Origin: Aegilops tauschii subsp. strangulata
Lineage: Eukaryota > Streptophyta > Magnoliopsida > Poales > Poaceae
Direction of reading: 5' to 3'
Assembly (NCBI RefSeq): GCF_002575655.3
Contig: NC_053039.3
Location: 238,058,622 to 238,122,621, forward strand
DNA: 64,000 nucleotides
Shown: piece by piece, positions 35,413 through 45,244 of the stretch
How the letters are laid out: the number at the start of each line of letters is the position of its first letter
How positions within the stretch are numbered: position 1 is the stretch's first letter
Translations under genes and position numbers: made by a program
The notes under the pieces: model-generated
Seen by the model: only the letters and a program-made list of their open reading frames with translations
What the model was told of the DNA's origin: nothing
Databases searched by the model: none

Positions 35413-35417
35413 GATGA
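35413..35417. repeat. Target duplication GATGA, right copy (copia B)
   Basis: Partner of 26874-26878. The five bases directly follow the copia B LTR and lead back into gag. Confidence 0.9.
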
Positions 35418-37048
35418 AATTAATGATACGTAATTGCCCTACACATGGTTTGAATTTATGGATGATTATACAAAAATTTTATGCCGGATTGAATTTTGCT
35501 TCTAGAAATCTTTTAGATTTGGCCGCGGGGGGCACTTTTATGGATATCACTTTAGGAGAAGCTTCTAAACTCCTAGATAATATTATGGTTAATTATTCTC
35601 AATGGCACACCGAAAGATCCACTACTAAAAAAGTTCATGCGATGGAAGAGATTAATGTTTTGAGTGGAAAGATGGATGAACTTATGAAATTGTTTGCTAA
35701 TAAGAGTGTTTCTTCTGATTCTAATGATATGCCTTTCTCCACTTTGATTGAGAACAATAATGAATCTATGGATGTGAATTTCGTTGGTAGGAACAATTTT
35801 GGTAACAACGTGTATACAGGAAACTTTAATTCTAGGCCGTTTCCTATTAATTCCTCTAATAATTATGGTAATTCCTACAACAACTCTTATGTAAATTTTA
35901 ATAAGATGCCCTCTCATTTTGAGACTAGTCTTAAATAATTTATGATTTCGCAAAAGAATTTCAATGCTTTGCTTGAAGAAAAATTGCCTAAGATTTATGA
36001 GTTGGCTAGGAACATGGATAGAATTTCTCTTGATGTTGATTCTTTGAAACTTAGATCTATTCCACCTAAGCATGACATCAATGAGTCTCTCAAAGACATG
36101 AGAATTTCCATTGATGAGTGCAAAGAAAGAACCGCTAGGATGCGTGCTAAAAAAGATTGCTTTGTGAAAGTGTGTTCTTCTAGTTATCATAATAATAATG
36201 ATGAAGATTTAAAAGTGATTGATGTGACTCCTATTAAATATTTGTTTTCCAATATGAATCTTGATAAATATGGGACTGGAGATGAGTCAACTTTAGTTAA
36301 AAGGCGTCCCAATGATTCAGAGTTTTTAGATCTTGATGCTAAAATTAATAAAAGTGGGATTGAAGAGGTCAAAACTTTACATAGCAATGAACCCAATATT
36401 TTGGATTTCAAGGAATTTAATTATGATAATTGCTCTTTGATAGATTGTATTTCCTTGTTGCAATCCGTATTAAATTCTCCTCATGCTTATAATCAAAATA
36501 AAGCTTTTACTAAACATACCGTTAATGCTTTAATGCAATCCTATGAAGAAAAACTCTAACTAGAAGTTTCTATCCCTAGAAAACTTTATGATGAGTGGGA
36601 ACCTACTATTAAAATTAAGATTAAAGATTATGAATGCTATGCTTCGTGTGATTTGGGTGCTAGTGTTTCCCCGATTCCAAAAACTTTGTGTGATGTGTTA
36701 GGTTTCCGTGAATTTGATGATTGTTCTTTAAATTTGCACCTTGCGGATTCCACCATTAAGACACCGATGAGAAGGATTAATGATGTTCTTATTGTTGCAA
36801 ATAGGAATTATGTGCCCGTAGATTTCATTGTTCTTGATATAGATTGCAATCCTACATGCCCTATTATTCTTGGTAGACCTTTCCTTAGAACGATTGGTGC
36901 AATTATTGACATGAAAGAAGGAAATATTAGATTCCAATTTCCGTTAAGGAAAGGCATGGAACACTTTCCTGGAAATAAAATTAAATTACCTTATGAATCT
37001 ATTATGAGAGCCACATATGGATTGCATACCAAAGATGATAATACCTAG
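35418..37048 (+). pseudogene. Athila S gag C-terminus and protease
   Basis: Continues the gag frame from 26878: IRNCPTHGLNLWMIIQKFY, FASRNLLDLAAGGTFMDI, then an Asn-rich stretch (about 35780-35930). A TAA lies at 35936-35938. The same frame continues with LEEKLPKIYELARNMDR to a TAA at 36557-36559. The retropepsin domain follows: CDLGASVSPIPKTLCDVLGF, DFIVLDIDCNPTCP, ILGRPFLRTIGAIIDMKEG, ending at a TAG at 37046-37048. The Asp-Leu-Gly-Ala-Ser-Val motif and the ILGRPFL flap are Athila-type. Without the two stops gag-protease would be about 690 residues. No RT follows, so the family is non-autonomous; whether the stops are read through is unknown. Confidence 0.85.
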
Positions 37049-37128
37049 ATCTATTCTTGCTTTATGCCTAGCTAGGGGCGTTAAACGATAGCGCTTGTTG
37101 GGAGGCAACCCAATTTTATTTTGACTGT

Positions 37129-37725
37129 CAGTTTGAAAACTTCATAACTAATTCATACTAAATCAGAAAAATGCAAATAAGATACCAAAATGTTTGGAAA
37201 AACATCACCTATATGTCAGTGTCATTTGCATTCATGAAAAAAAGTGTTTGAAAGTGCCCATCCGAGTTTTAGCTCTTATGCTACCACCATCAATAGTAAA
37301 ATCTAGAAAATTCAAAAAATTCAAAAACAAATTTGGTGGCAAAGAATGACAAATGTTTGAAGCGCTTGCCAAGTTTCATGAGGGAATGAGCTTTGTGGGT
37401 GCCTCAGCAAAAAAACAATCAGCACTCCAAAATAGATTTTTTTTTTGCCACGACTTCCACGAATGTCGTTCCCTGATGAAACTTGACAAGCACTTACAAC
37501 ATTTGTCGTTCTTAGCCACCATATTTTTTTTGAGTTTTTTTGAATTTTTTTAGATTTTACTATTCATGGTGGTGTCAAAAGAGCTAAAACTTGGATGTGC
37601 ACTTTCCAACACTTTTTTCATGAATGCAAATGACACTGACATATAGGTGATGTTTTTCTGAACATTTTGGTACCTTATTTGCATTTTTCTGATTTAGTAT
37701 GAATTAGTTATGAAGTTTTCAAACT
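37129..37725. repeat. ~600 bp inverted repeat (hairpin) in Athila S
   Basis: The left arm starts CAGTTTGAAAACTTCATAAC and the right arm ends GTTATGAAGTTTTCAAACTG. Pairing continues inward for about 260 bases with mismatches (AAATGCAAATAAG pairs with CTTATTTGCATTT; CCAAGTTTCATGAGGGAA pairs with TTCCCTGATGAAACTTG). The loop is roughly 37395-37470. No clear target duplication flanks it, so it is either an old MITE-like insertion or a structural part of the element. A transcript through it would fold into a long double strand. Confidence 0.8.
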
Positions 37726-38404
37726 GATGGTCAAACGGTCAAAGGGCAAAAGCGTAAGAGGCGCAAAGTGACTTGGACAGAACCGGTGACTTTTGGAAAT
37801 TAGGGGTAAAACAGACGAGTGGGACACAACTAGGGGCATAAATCTAATTATCCCTAAATAATTCGTCTAGACTCTGTTTAGATATGGTTTTATGTTTTAA
37901 TTAGTGTTTGTGCCAAGTAGAACCTTTGGGAAGACATGGGTGAAGTCTTTGCAATCTTGCTGTAAAAAATAAAAACTTTTGCACTCACGAGATTATATGC
38001 CATTTTTTTACTGGAGAGTGCTTTTAGGTTGATTCTTTTTGAAGATGATTAATACACAAATTCCTCACGTCCACCAATTTATTTCAGAATTTTTGGAGTT
38101 CCAGAAGTATGTGTATGAATCAGATTGCTACAGGCTGTTCTGCTTTGACAGATTCTGTTTTTCGTGTGTTGTTTGCTTATTTTAATAAATCTATGGGTAG
38201 TATCGGGGGTATGAACCATAGAGAAGTTGTAATACAGTAGGGTTAACACCAATATAAATAAATAATGAGTTCATTATAGTACCTTAAAGTGGTGGTTTGT
38301 TTTCTTATACTAACGGAGCTCATGAGATTTTCTGTTAAGTTTTGTGTTGTGAAGTTTTCAAGTTTTTGGGTAAAGATTTGATGGATTTTGGAATAAGGAG
38401 TGGC

Positions 38405-38485
38405 AAGAGCCTAAGCTTGGGGATGCCCAAGGCACCCCAAGGTAAAATTCAAGGTCAACCAAAAGCCTAAGCTTGGGGATGCCCC
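38405..38485 (+). repeat. Duplicated polypurine-like motif in Athila S
   Basis: CTAAGCTTGGGGATGCC occurs twice here (near 38409 and 38465), and AAGCTTGGGGATGCT recurs at 40501-40515 as the true tract at the LTR. The internal copies are about 2 kb upstream of the LTR. Confidence 0.7.
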
Positions 38486-39369
38486 GGAAGGCATCCCCTC
38501 TTGCGTCTTCGTCTATTGGTAACTTTACTTGAGGCTATATTTTTATTCACCACATGATATGTGTTTTGCTTGGAGCGTCTTGTATGATTTGAGTCTTTGC
38601 TTTTTAGTTTACCACAATCATCCTTGCTGTACACACCTTTTGGGAGAGACACACACATGAATCAGAATTTATTAGAATACTTTATGTGCTTCACTTATAT
38701 CTTTTGAGCTAGATAATTTTGCTCTATTGCTTCACTTATATCTTTTTTAGAGCACGGTGGTGGTTTTATTTTATAGAAATTATTGATCTCTCATGCTTCA
38801 CCTATATTATTTTGAGAGTCTTTTAGAACAGCATTGTAATTTGCTTTGGTTATAAAATTAGTCCTAATATGATGGGCATTCAAGATGGGTATAATAAAAA
38901 CTCTCATATAGAGTGCATTGAATACTATGAGAAGTTTGATACTTGATGATTGTTTTGAGATATGAAGATGGTGATATTAGAGTCGTGCTAGTTGAGTAAT
39001 TGTGAATTTGAGAAATACTTGTGTTGAGGTTTGCAAGTCCCGTAGCATGCACGTATGGTAACCCTTGTGTAACAAATTTGAAGCATGAGGTGTTTCTTTG
39101 ATTGTCCTCCTTATGAGTGGCGGTCGGGGAGGAGCGATGGCCTTTTCCTACCAATCTACCCCCCTAGGATCATGCGCGTAGTGCTTGGTTTTGATGACTT
39201 GTAGATTTTTGCAATAAGTATCTGAGTTCTTTATGACTAATGTCGAGTCCATGGATTATACGCACTCTCATCCTTCCATCATTGCTAGCCTCTCTAGTAC
39301 CGCACAACTTTCGTTGGTACCATAAACCCACCAAAATACCTTCCTCAAAAAAGCCACCATACCTACCTA

Positions 39370-39762
39370 TTATGGCATTTCCATAGCCATTCTGAGATAT
39401 ATTGCCATGCAACTTTCCACCGTTTCGTTTATTATGACACGCTTCATCATAGTCATATTTCTTTGCATGATCATGTAGTTGACATCGTATTTGTGGCAAG
39501 GCCACCATTCACAATTTTTCATACATGTCACTCTTGATTCATTGCCCATCCCGGTACACCGCCGAAGGCACTCATATAGAGTCATATTTTGTTCTAGTCT
39601 CGAGTTGTAATCCTTGAGTTGTAAATAAATAGAAGTGTGATGATCATCATTATTAGAGCATTGTCCTGTGTGAGGAAATAAAAAAAAGGCCAAAAAAAGA
39701 GAAGGCCCAAAAAAATGAGAGAAAAAGAGAGAAGGGGCAATGTTACTATCCTTTTTCCACAC
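39370..39762 (-). CDS. Antisense ORF with secretory-like N-terminus and C-x3-C motifs (hypothetical)
   Basis: A 130-residue leftward frame. The first ~35 residues are hydrophobic and Phe-rich (SLFFSHFFGPSLFLAFFLF), like a signal peptide or anchor. Further on is YECLRRCTGMG, then CMKNCEWWPC: the spacing is C-x3-C-x10-C-x3-C, which resembles alpha-hairpinin peptides. No family membership is established and there is no obvious promoter. It lies antisense in the non-coding part of a non-autonomous element and could be a chance frame in A/T-skewed DNA. I list it as hypothetical because of the ordered features. Confidence 0.25.
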   Translation of the reverse strand: MWKKDSNIAPSLFFSHFFGPSLFLAFFLFPHTGQCSNNDDHHTSIYLQLKDYNSRLEQNMTLYECLRRCTGMGNESRVTCMKNCEWWPCHKYDVNYMIMQRNMTMMKRVIINETVESCMAIYLRMAMEMP

Positions 39763-40515
39763 TTGTGCTTCAAAGTATCACCATGATCTTCATGATAGAG
39801 AGTCTCTTATTTTGTCACTTTCATATACTAGTGGAATTTTCGTTATAGAACTTGGCTTGTATATTCCAACAATGGACCTCCTCAGATGCCCTAGGTCTTC
39901 GTGAGCAAGCAAGTTGGATGTGCACCCACTTAGTTTCTTTTGTTGAGCTTTCATACATTTATAGCTCTAGTGCAACCGTTGCATGGCAATCCCTACTCAC
40001 TCACATTGATATCTATTGATGGGCATCTCCATAGCCCATTAATACGCCTAGTTGATATGATACCATCTTCCTCTTTTTTGTCTTCTCCACAACCACCATT
40101 CTATTCCACCTATAGTGCTATGTCCATGGCTCGCGCTCATGTATTGCGTGAAAGTTGAAAAAGTTTGAGAATACTAAAGTATGAAACAATTGCTTGGCTT
40201 GTCATCGGGGTTGTGCATGATTGGAGCATTTTGTGTGACAAAGATGGAGCATGGCCAAACTATATGATTTTGTAGGGATGAGCTTTCTTTGGCTATGTTA
40301 TTTTGAGAAGACATAATTGCTTGGTTAGTATGCTTGAAGTATTATTATTTTTATGTCAATATTAAACTTTTGTCTTGAATCTTTCGGATCTGAGCATTCA
40401 TGACACAATAAAGAAAATTACATTGAAAATTATGTTAGGTAGCATTCCACATCAAAAATTCTGTTTTTATCATTTACCTACTCGAGGACGAGCAGGAATT
40501 AAGCTTGGGGATGCT

Positions 40516-42092
40516 TGATACGTCTCCAACGTATCTATAATTTTTGATTGTTGCATGCTATTATATTATCTGTTTTGGATGTTTAATGGGCTTTAATATG
40601 CTCTTTTATATTATTTTTGGGACTAACCTATTAACCGAAGGCCCAGTGTCAGTTTCTGTTTTTTTGCCTATTTCAGTGTTTTGCAGAAAAGGAATACCAA
40701 ACGGAATGAAACCTTCGCGATGATCTTTCTTGGAACAAACGCAATCCAGAAGACTTGGAGTTGAAGTCTGGAACTCCCCGAGGCGGCCACGAGGCAGGAG
40801 GGCGCGCCCGGGGGGGTAGGCGTGCCCCCCACCCTCGTGGGCCCCACGGAGCTCCACCGACGTACTTCTTTCGCCTATATATACTCTTATACCCTAAAAA
40901 CATCAGGGGGAGCCACGAAAACCACCTTTTCACCACCGTAACCTTCTAGACCCGTGAGATCCCATCTTGGGGCCTTTTCCAGCGATCTTCCGGAGGGGGA
41001 ATCGATCACGGAGGGCTTCTACATCAACACCATAGTCTCTCCGATGAGGTGTGAGTAGTTTACCACAGACCTTCGGGTCCATAGCTATTAGCTAGATGGC
41101 TTCTTCTCTCTCTTTGATTCTCAATACAAAGTTCTCCTCAATGTTCTTGGAGATCTATTCGATGCAATACTCTTTTGCGGTGTGTTTGCCGAGATTCGAC
41201 GAATTGTGGATTTATGATCAAGTTTATCTATGAATAATATTTGGTTCTTCTCTGAATTCTTATATGCATGATTTGATATCTTTGCAAGTCTCTTCGAATT
41301 ATCGGTTTAGTTTGGCCTACTAGATTGATCTTTCTTGCAATGGGAGAAGTGCTTAGCTTTGGGTTCAATCTTGCGGTGTCCTTTTCTAGTGACAGTAGGG
41401 GCAGAAAGGCACGTATTGTATTGTTGCCATCGAGGATAAAAAGATGGGGTTTATATCATATTGCTTGAGTTTATCCCTCTACATCATGTCATCTTGCTTA
41501 ATGTGTTACTCTATTCTTATGAACTTAATACTCTAGATGCATGCTGGATAGCGGTCGATGTGTGGAGTAATAGTAGTAGATGCAGAATCTTTTCGGTCTA
41601 CTTGACACGGGCGTGATGCCTATATTCATGATCATGCCTAGATATTCTCATAACTATGCGCTTTTCTATCAATTGCTCGGCAATAATTTGTTCACCCACC
41701 GTAATATATGCTATCTTGAGAGAAACCACTAGTGAAACCTATGGCCCCCGGGTCTCTTTCTTATTATATTGCATCTCTTTTATTTACATCACATCTCGCT
41801 TTACTATTTTGCAATCTTTACTTTCCAATCTATACAAAAAAATACCAAAAATATTTATCTTATTATCTTTATTTAATCTCACTTTTGCGAGTGGCCGTGA
41901 AGGGATTGACAACCCCTTTATCGCGTTGGTTGCAAGGTTCTTGATTGTTTGTGTAGGTATTAGGCGACTTGCGTGTTATCTCCTACTGGATTGATACCTT
42001 GGTTCTAAAAAACTGAGGGAAATACTTACGCTACTTTGCTACATCACCCTTTCCTCTTCAAGGGAAAACCAATGCATGCTCAAGAGGAAGCA
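40516..42092 (+). repeat. 3' LTR of Athila S (1577 bp)
   Basis: Begins TGATACGTCTCCAACGTATC directly after AAGCTTGGGGATGCT and ends GCTCAAGAGGAAGCA. It pairs with 24620-26192. The TATA box is at about 40876-40887. Confidence 0.9.
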
Positions 42093-42097
42093 GGAAG
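42093..42097. repeat. Target duplication GGAAG, right copy (Athila S)
   Basis: Partner of 24615-24619; follows the terminal CA of the LTR and leads back into copia A pol. Confidence 0.9.
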
Positions 42098-43365
42098 CGA
42101 TGATGAGCCCAGATTCTGATAAATGGCTTGAGGCCATGAAATCTGAGATAGGATCCATGTATGAGAACAAAGTATGGACTTTGATTGACTTGCCCGATGA
42201 TCGGCGAGCCATTGAGAATAAATGGATCTTCTAGAGGAAGACAGATGCTGATAGTAGTGTTACTATCTACAAAGCTGGAATTGTCGCAAAAGGTTTTCGA
42301 CAAGTTCAAGGCGTTGACTACGCTGAGATTTTCTCACTCGTATCGATGCTTAAAGTCTGTCCGAATCATGTTAGCAATTGCCGCATTTTATGAAATCTGG
42401 CAAATGGATGTCAAAACTGCATTCCTTAATGGATTTGTTAAAGAAGAGCTATATATGATGCAAGAAGAAGGTTTTCTCAATCCTAAATGTGCTAACAAAG
42501 TGTGCAAGCTCCAGCAATCCATCTATGGACTGGTGCAAGCATCTCGGAGTTGGAACATACGCTTTGATGAGTTTATAAAAGCATATAGTTTTATACGGAC
42601 TTGCGGTGAAGCTTGTATTTAGAAGAAAGTGAGTGGGAGCACTACAGCCTTTCTGATAAGTATATGTGAATGACATATTGTTTATCGGAAATGATGTAGA
42701 ATTTTCTGGAAAGCCTAAAGGAGTGTTTGAAAGGAGTTTTTCAAAGAAAGACCTCGGTGAAGCGAGTTACATATTGGGCATCAAGATCTATAAAGATAGA
42801 TCAAGGCGCTTGATAAGACTTTCGATGAATACATACCTTGATAAGATTTTGAAGGAGTTCAAAATGGATCAGTCAAAGAAGGAGTTCTTGCCTAAGTTGT
42901 AAGGTATGAAGTTGAGTAAGACTCAAAATCCAACCATGGCGGAAGATAGAGAGAGAATGAAAGTCATTCCCTCTGCCTCAACCATAAGTTCTATAAAGTA
43001 TGCCATGTTGTATACAAGACCTATTGTGTAGCTTGCCATGAGTTTGGCAATGGGGTACAATAGTGATCCAGGAGTAGATCACTCGAGATCGGTCAAAATT
43101 ATCCTTAGAGGACTAAGGAAATATTTCTTGGTTATGGAGGTGATAAAGATTTCATCGTAAAGAGTTACGTTGATGCAAGCTTTAACACCGATCTGGATGA
43201 CTCTAGGTCTCAATATGGATACATATTGAAAGTGGGAGCAATTAGCTAGAGTAGCTCCATGCAGAGCATTGTAGACATAGAAATTTGCAAAATACACATA
43301 CGGATCTGAATGTGGCAGACCCGTTGACTAAACTTCTCTCACAAGCAAAACATGATCACACCTTA
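42098..43365 (+). pseudogene. Copia A RT/RNase H remnant
   Basis: Continues from 24619: AMMSPDSDKWLEAMKSEIG, VWTLIDLPDDRRAIENKW, then a stop at 42232-42234. After a frameshift near 42340: WQMDVKTAFLNGFVKEELY (the catalytic Asp block), [18 protein letters not shown], another stop, and NDILFIGNDVEF where YVDD should be (Asp replaced by Asn in one frame). Then DLGEASYILGIKIYKDRS and an RNase H region with many stops. Copia RVT_2, inactive. Confidence 0.8.
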
Positions 43366-43547
43366 GTACTCTTTGGGTGTTAATCACATGGCGTTGTGAA
43401 CTAGATTATTGACTCTAGTAAACCCTTTGGGTGTTGGTCACATGGCGATGTGAACTATGGGTGTTAATGACATAGTGATGTGAACTATTGGTGTTAAATC
43501 ACATGGCGATGTGAACTAGATTATTGACTGTAGTGCAAGTGGGAGAC
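43366..43547 (+). repeat. ~30-50 bp repeats and polypurine tract, copia A 3' end
   Basis: A unit containing GGTGTTAATCACATGGCGATGTG occurs about four times between 43374 and 43520, then GTGCAAGTGGGAGAC touches the LTR. It is the same organisation as inverted 28617-28800. Confidence 0.75.
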
Positions 43548-43726
43548 TGAAGGAAATATTCCCTAGAGGCAATAATAAAGTTGTTATTTTATATTTCCTT
43601 ATATAATGATAAATGTTTATTATTCATACAAGAATTGTATTAACCGGAAACTTGATACATGTGTGGATACATAGACAAAACACCGTGTCCCTAGTAAGCA
43701 TCTACTAGACTAGCTCGCTAATCAAA
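43548..43726 (+). repeat. Truncated 3' LTR of copia A (179 bp)
   Basis: Matches the first ~180 bases of the 5' LTR (TGAAGGAAATATTCCCTAGA … CTCGCTAATCAAA) and then stops. The next bases belong to the inverted leader of another copia. The rest of this LTR and the expected target duplication are missing. Confidence 0.85.
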
Positions 43727-44788
43727 ATGACAAACTGTAGCAACGGTGCATACACAGGGAGAACACTTTTATCTTGAAATTAAGTGAAGGGGTCATCTTA
43801 TAATACTACCGCCGTTCTAAGCAAAATAAGATGCATAAAAGATAAACATCACATGCAATCAAAATATGTGACATGATATGGCCATCATCATCTATCACAC
43901 CCGATCATCACGTGGTGTCTCGAAACGATGAACTGTAGCAATGGTGCATACTCAGGGAGAACACTTTTATCTTGAAATTAAGTGAAGGGGTCATCTTATA
44001 ATGCTACCGCCGTTCTAAGCAAAATAAGATGCATAAAAGATAAACATCACATGCAATCAAAATACGTGACATGATATGGCCATCATCATCTTGTGATTTT
44101 GATCTCCATCTCCAAAGCAATGTCAAGATCTCCATCGTCACCGGCTTGACACCTTGATCTCCATCGTAGCGTCGTTGCATCGAGGTTGTCACGCCAACTA
44201 TTGCTTCTACAATTATTGCTAACGCATGGTGATAAAGTAAAGCAATTACATGGCGTTTGCACTTCGTACAATAAAGAGACAACCCTAAGGCTCGTGCCGG
44301 TTGTCGATACTAAAAAACATGATCATCTCATACATCAACACATATCACATCATATCTTTACCATATCACATCACAACATGCCCTGCAAAAACAAGTTAGA
44401 CGTCCTCCACTTTGTTGTTGCAAGTTTTACGTGGCTGCTATGGGCTTCTAGCAAGAACCGTTCTTACCTACGCATAAAACCACAACGGTGATTCATCAAG
44501 TTTGTTGTTTTAACCTTCTTCAAGGACCGGCCGTAGTCAAATTCGATTCAACTAAAGTAGGAGAAACAGACACCCGCTAGCCACCTTTATGCAAAACTAG
44601 TTGCATGTCAGTCGGTGGAACCGGTCTCATGTGCGTGGACATGTAAGGTTGGTCCGGGCCGCTTCCTCCCACAATACCGCCGAATCAAAAGAAGACGTTG
44701 GTGGTAAGAAGTATGACTATCACTGCCCACAACTCTTTGTGTTCTACTCGTTCATATCATCTACGCATAGACCTAGCTCGGATGCCAT
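43727..44788 (-). other. Leader of copia C with a 198 bp tandem duplication
   Basis: An inverted copia leader (same landmarks as 32441-33656). A block of about 165 bases starting AACTGTAGCAA at 43733 recurs at 43931, so the period is 198. The degenerate primer site (minus strand TGGCATCCGAGC) ends at about 44787. There is no ORF. Confidence 0.75.
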
Positions 44789-45244
44789 TGTTGGGAAACG
44801 TTCCATGGAAAACAAAAAAATCTACACAGACGCAATGATATATCCATGGAGATGCATAGCAACGAGGGGGAGAGTATGTCTACGTACCCTCGTAGACCGT
44901 AAGCGGAAGCTTTTAACAACACGGTTGATGTAGTCAAACTTCTTCGTGCTCCAACCGATCAAGTACCGAATGTACGACACCTTCGCGTTTTGCACACTTT
45001 CAGCTCGGTGACGTCCTCCGCCTTCTTGATCCAGCAAGACGGCAAGGTAGTAGATGAGTTCCGGCAGCACGACAGCGTGGTGACGGTGATGGTGAAGTGA
45101 TCTCTACATGGCTTCGCCTAAGCACTACGAAAATATGACCGAGGGTGTAAACGGTGGAGGGGGCGCCGAACACGGCTTGGCAATTGTCTGTTATGTGCTA
45201 GGCGCCCCCTCCCACATATATATATAGGTCGGAGGGAGGGAGGA
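44789..45244 (-). repeat. 5' LTR of copia C, left part
   Basis: The plus strand starts TGTTGGGAAACGTTCC (end of an inverted BARE-type LTR) and includes a TATATATATAGG box near 45217-45228. It is cut at 45244 by the chromovirus and resumes at 58467. Confidence 0.85.
45240..45244. repeat. Target duplication GAGGA, left copy (chromovirus)
   Basis: GAGGA before TGTGACGCC; the partner at 58462-58466 follows the terminal TTACA. It marks an undisturbed insertion into the copia C LTR. Confidence 0.9.

Larger units (their letters stand above)
37049..40515 (+). other. Long non-coding 3' region of Athila S
   Basis: There is no pol domain on either strand. It contains a large hairpin (37129-37725), repeated AAGCTTGGGGATGCC motifs near 38411 and 38467, imperfect repeats with TTCACTTATATCTTTT at about 38690-38820, an A/G-rich stretch at 39670-39740 and an antisense ORF (39370-39762). 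It ends with AAGCTTGGGGATGCT against the 3' LTR. Confidence 0.7.
24620..42092 (+). mobile_element. Athila-lineage gag-protease gypsy S (Sabrina-like), split by copia B
   Basis: Rightward LTR element with TG…CA LTRs of 1573 and 1577 bp and a 5-base duplication GGAAG. Without the nested copia B it would be about 8.9 kb. It encodes only gag and an Athila-type protease; from 37049 to 40515 there is no pol, so it depends on a partner. The primer site TGGCGCCATTGCCGGGGA and the AAGCTTGGGGATGC tract before the right LTR fit the Sabrina-type elements of Triticeae; the family name is from memory. Confidence 0.85.
19301..43726 (+). mobile_element. BARE/Angela-like copia A, split by Athila S and 3'-truncated
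   Basis: Rightward copia: 5' LTR 19301-21039, degenerate primer site, leader, gag, protease, integrase to 24619, a gypsy insertion 24620-42092, RT/RNase H from 42098, a polypurine tract, and 179 bases of 3' LTR ending at about 43726. The coding frame rejoins exactly across the insertion once one GGAAG copy is removed (Glu-Glu-Ala-Met-Met). All its genes carry stops. The truncated 3' LTR abuts the inverted leader of copia C, which marks a deletion. Confidence 0.85.

Noticed and set aside
37129..37725. Classification of the Athila hairpin as a Stowaway or Tourist MITE
   Set aside because: No TA or TTA/TAA target duplication, and the ends do not match the Stowaway or Tourist consensus.
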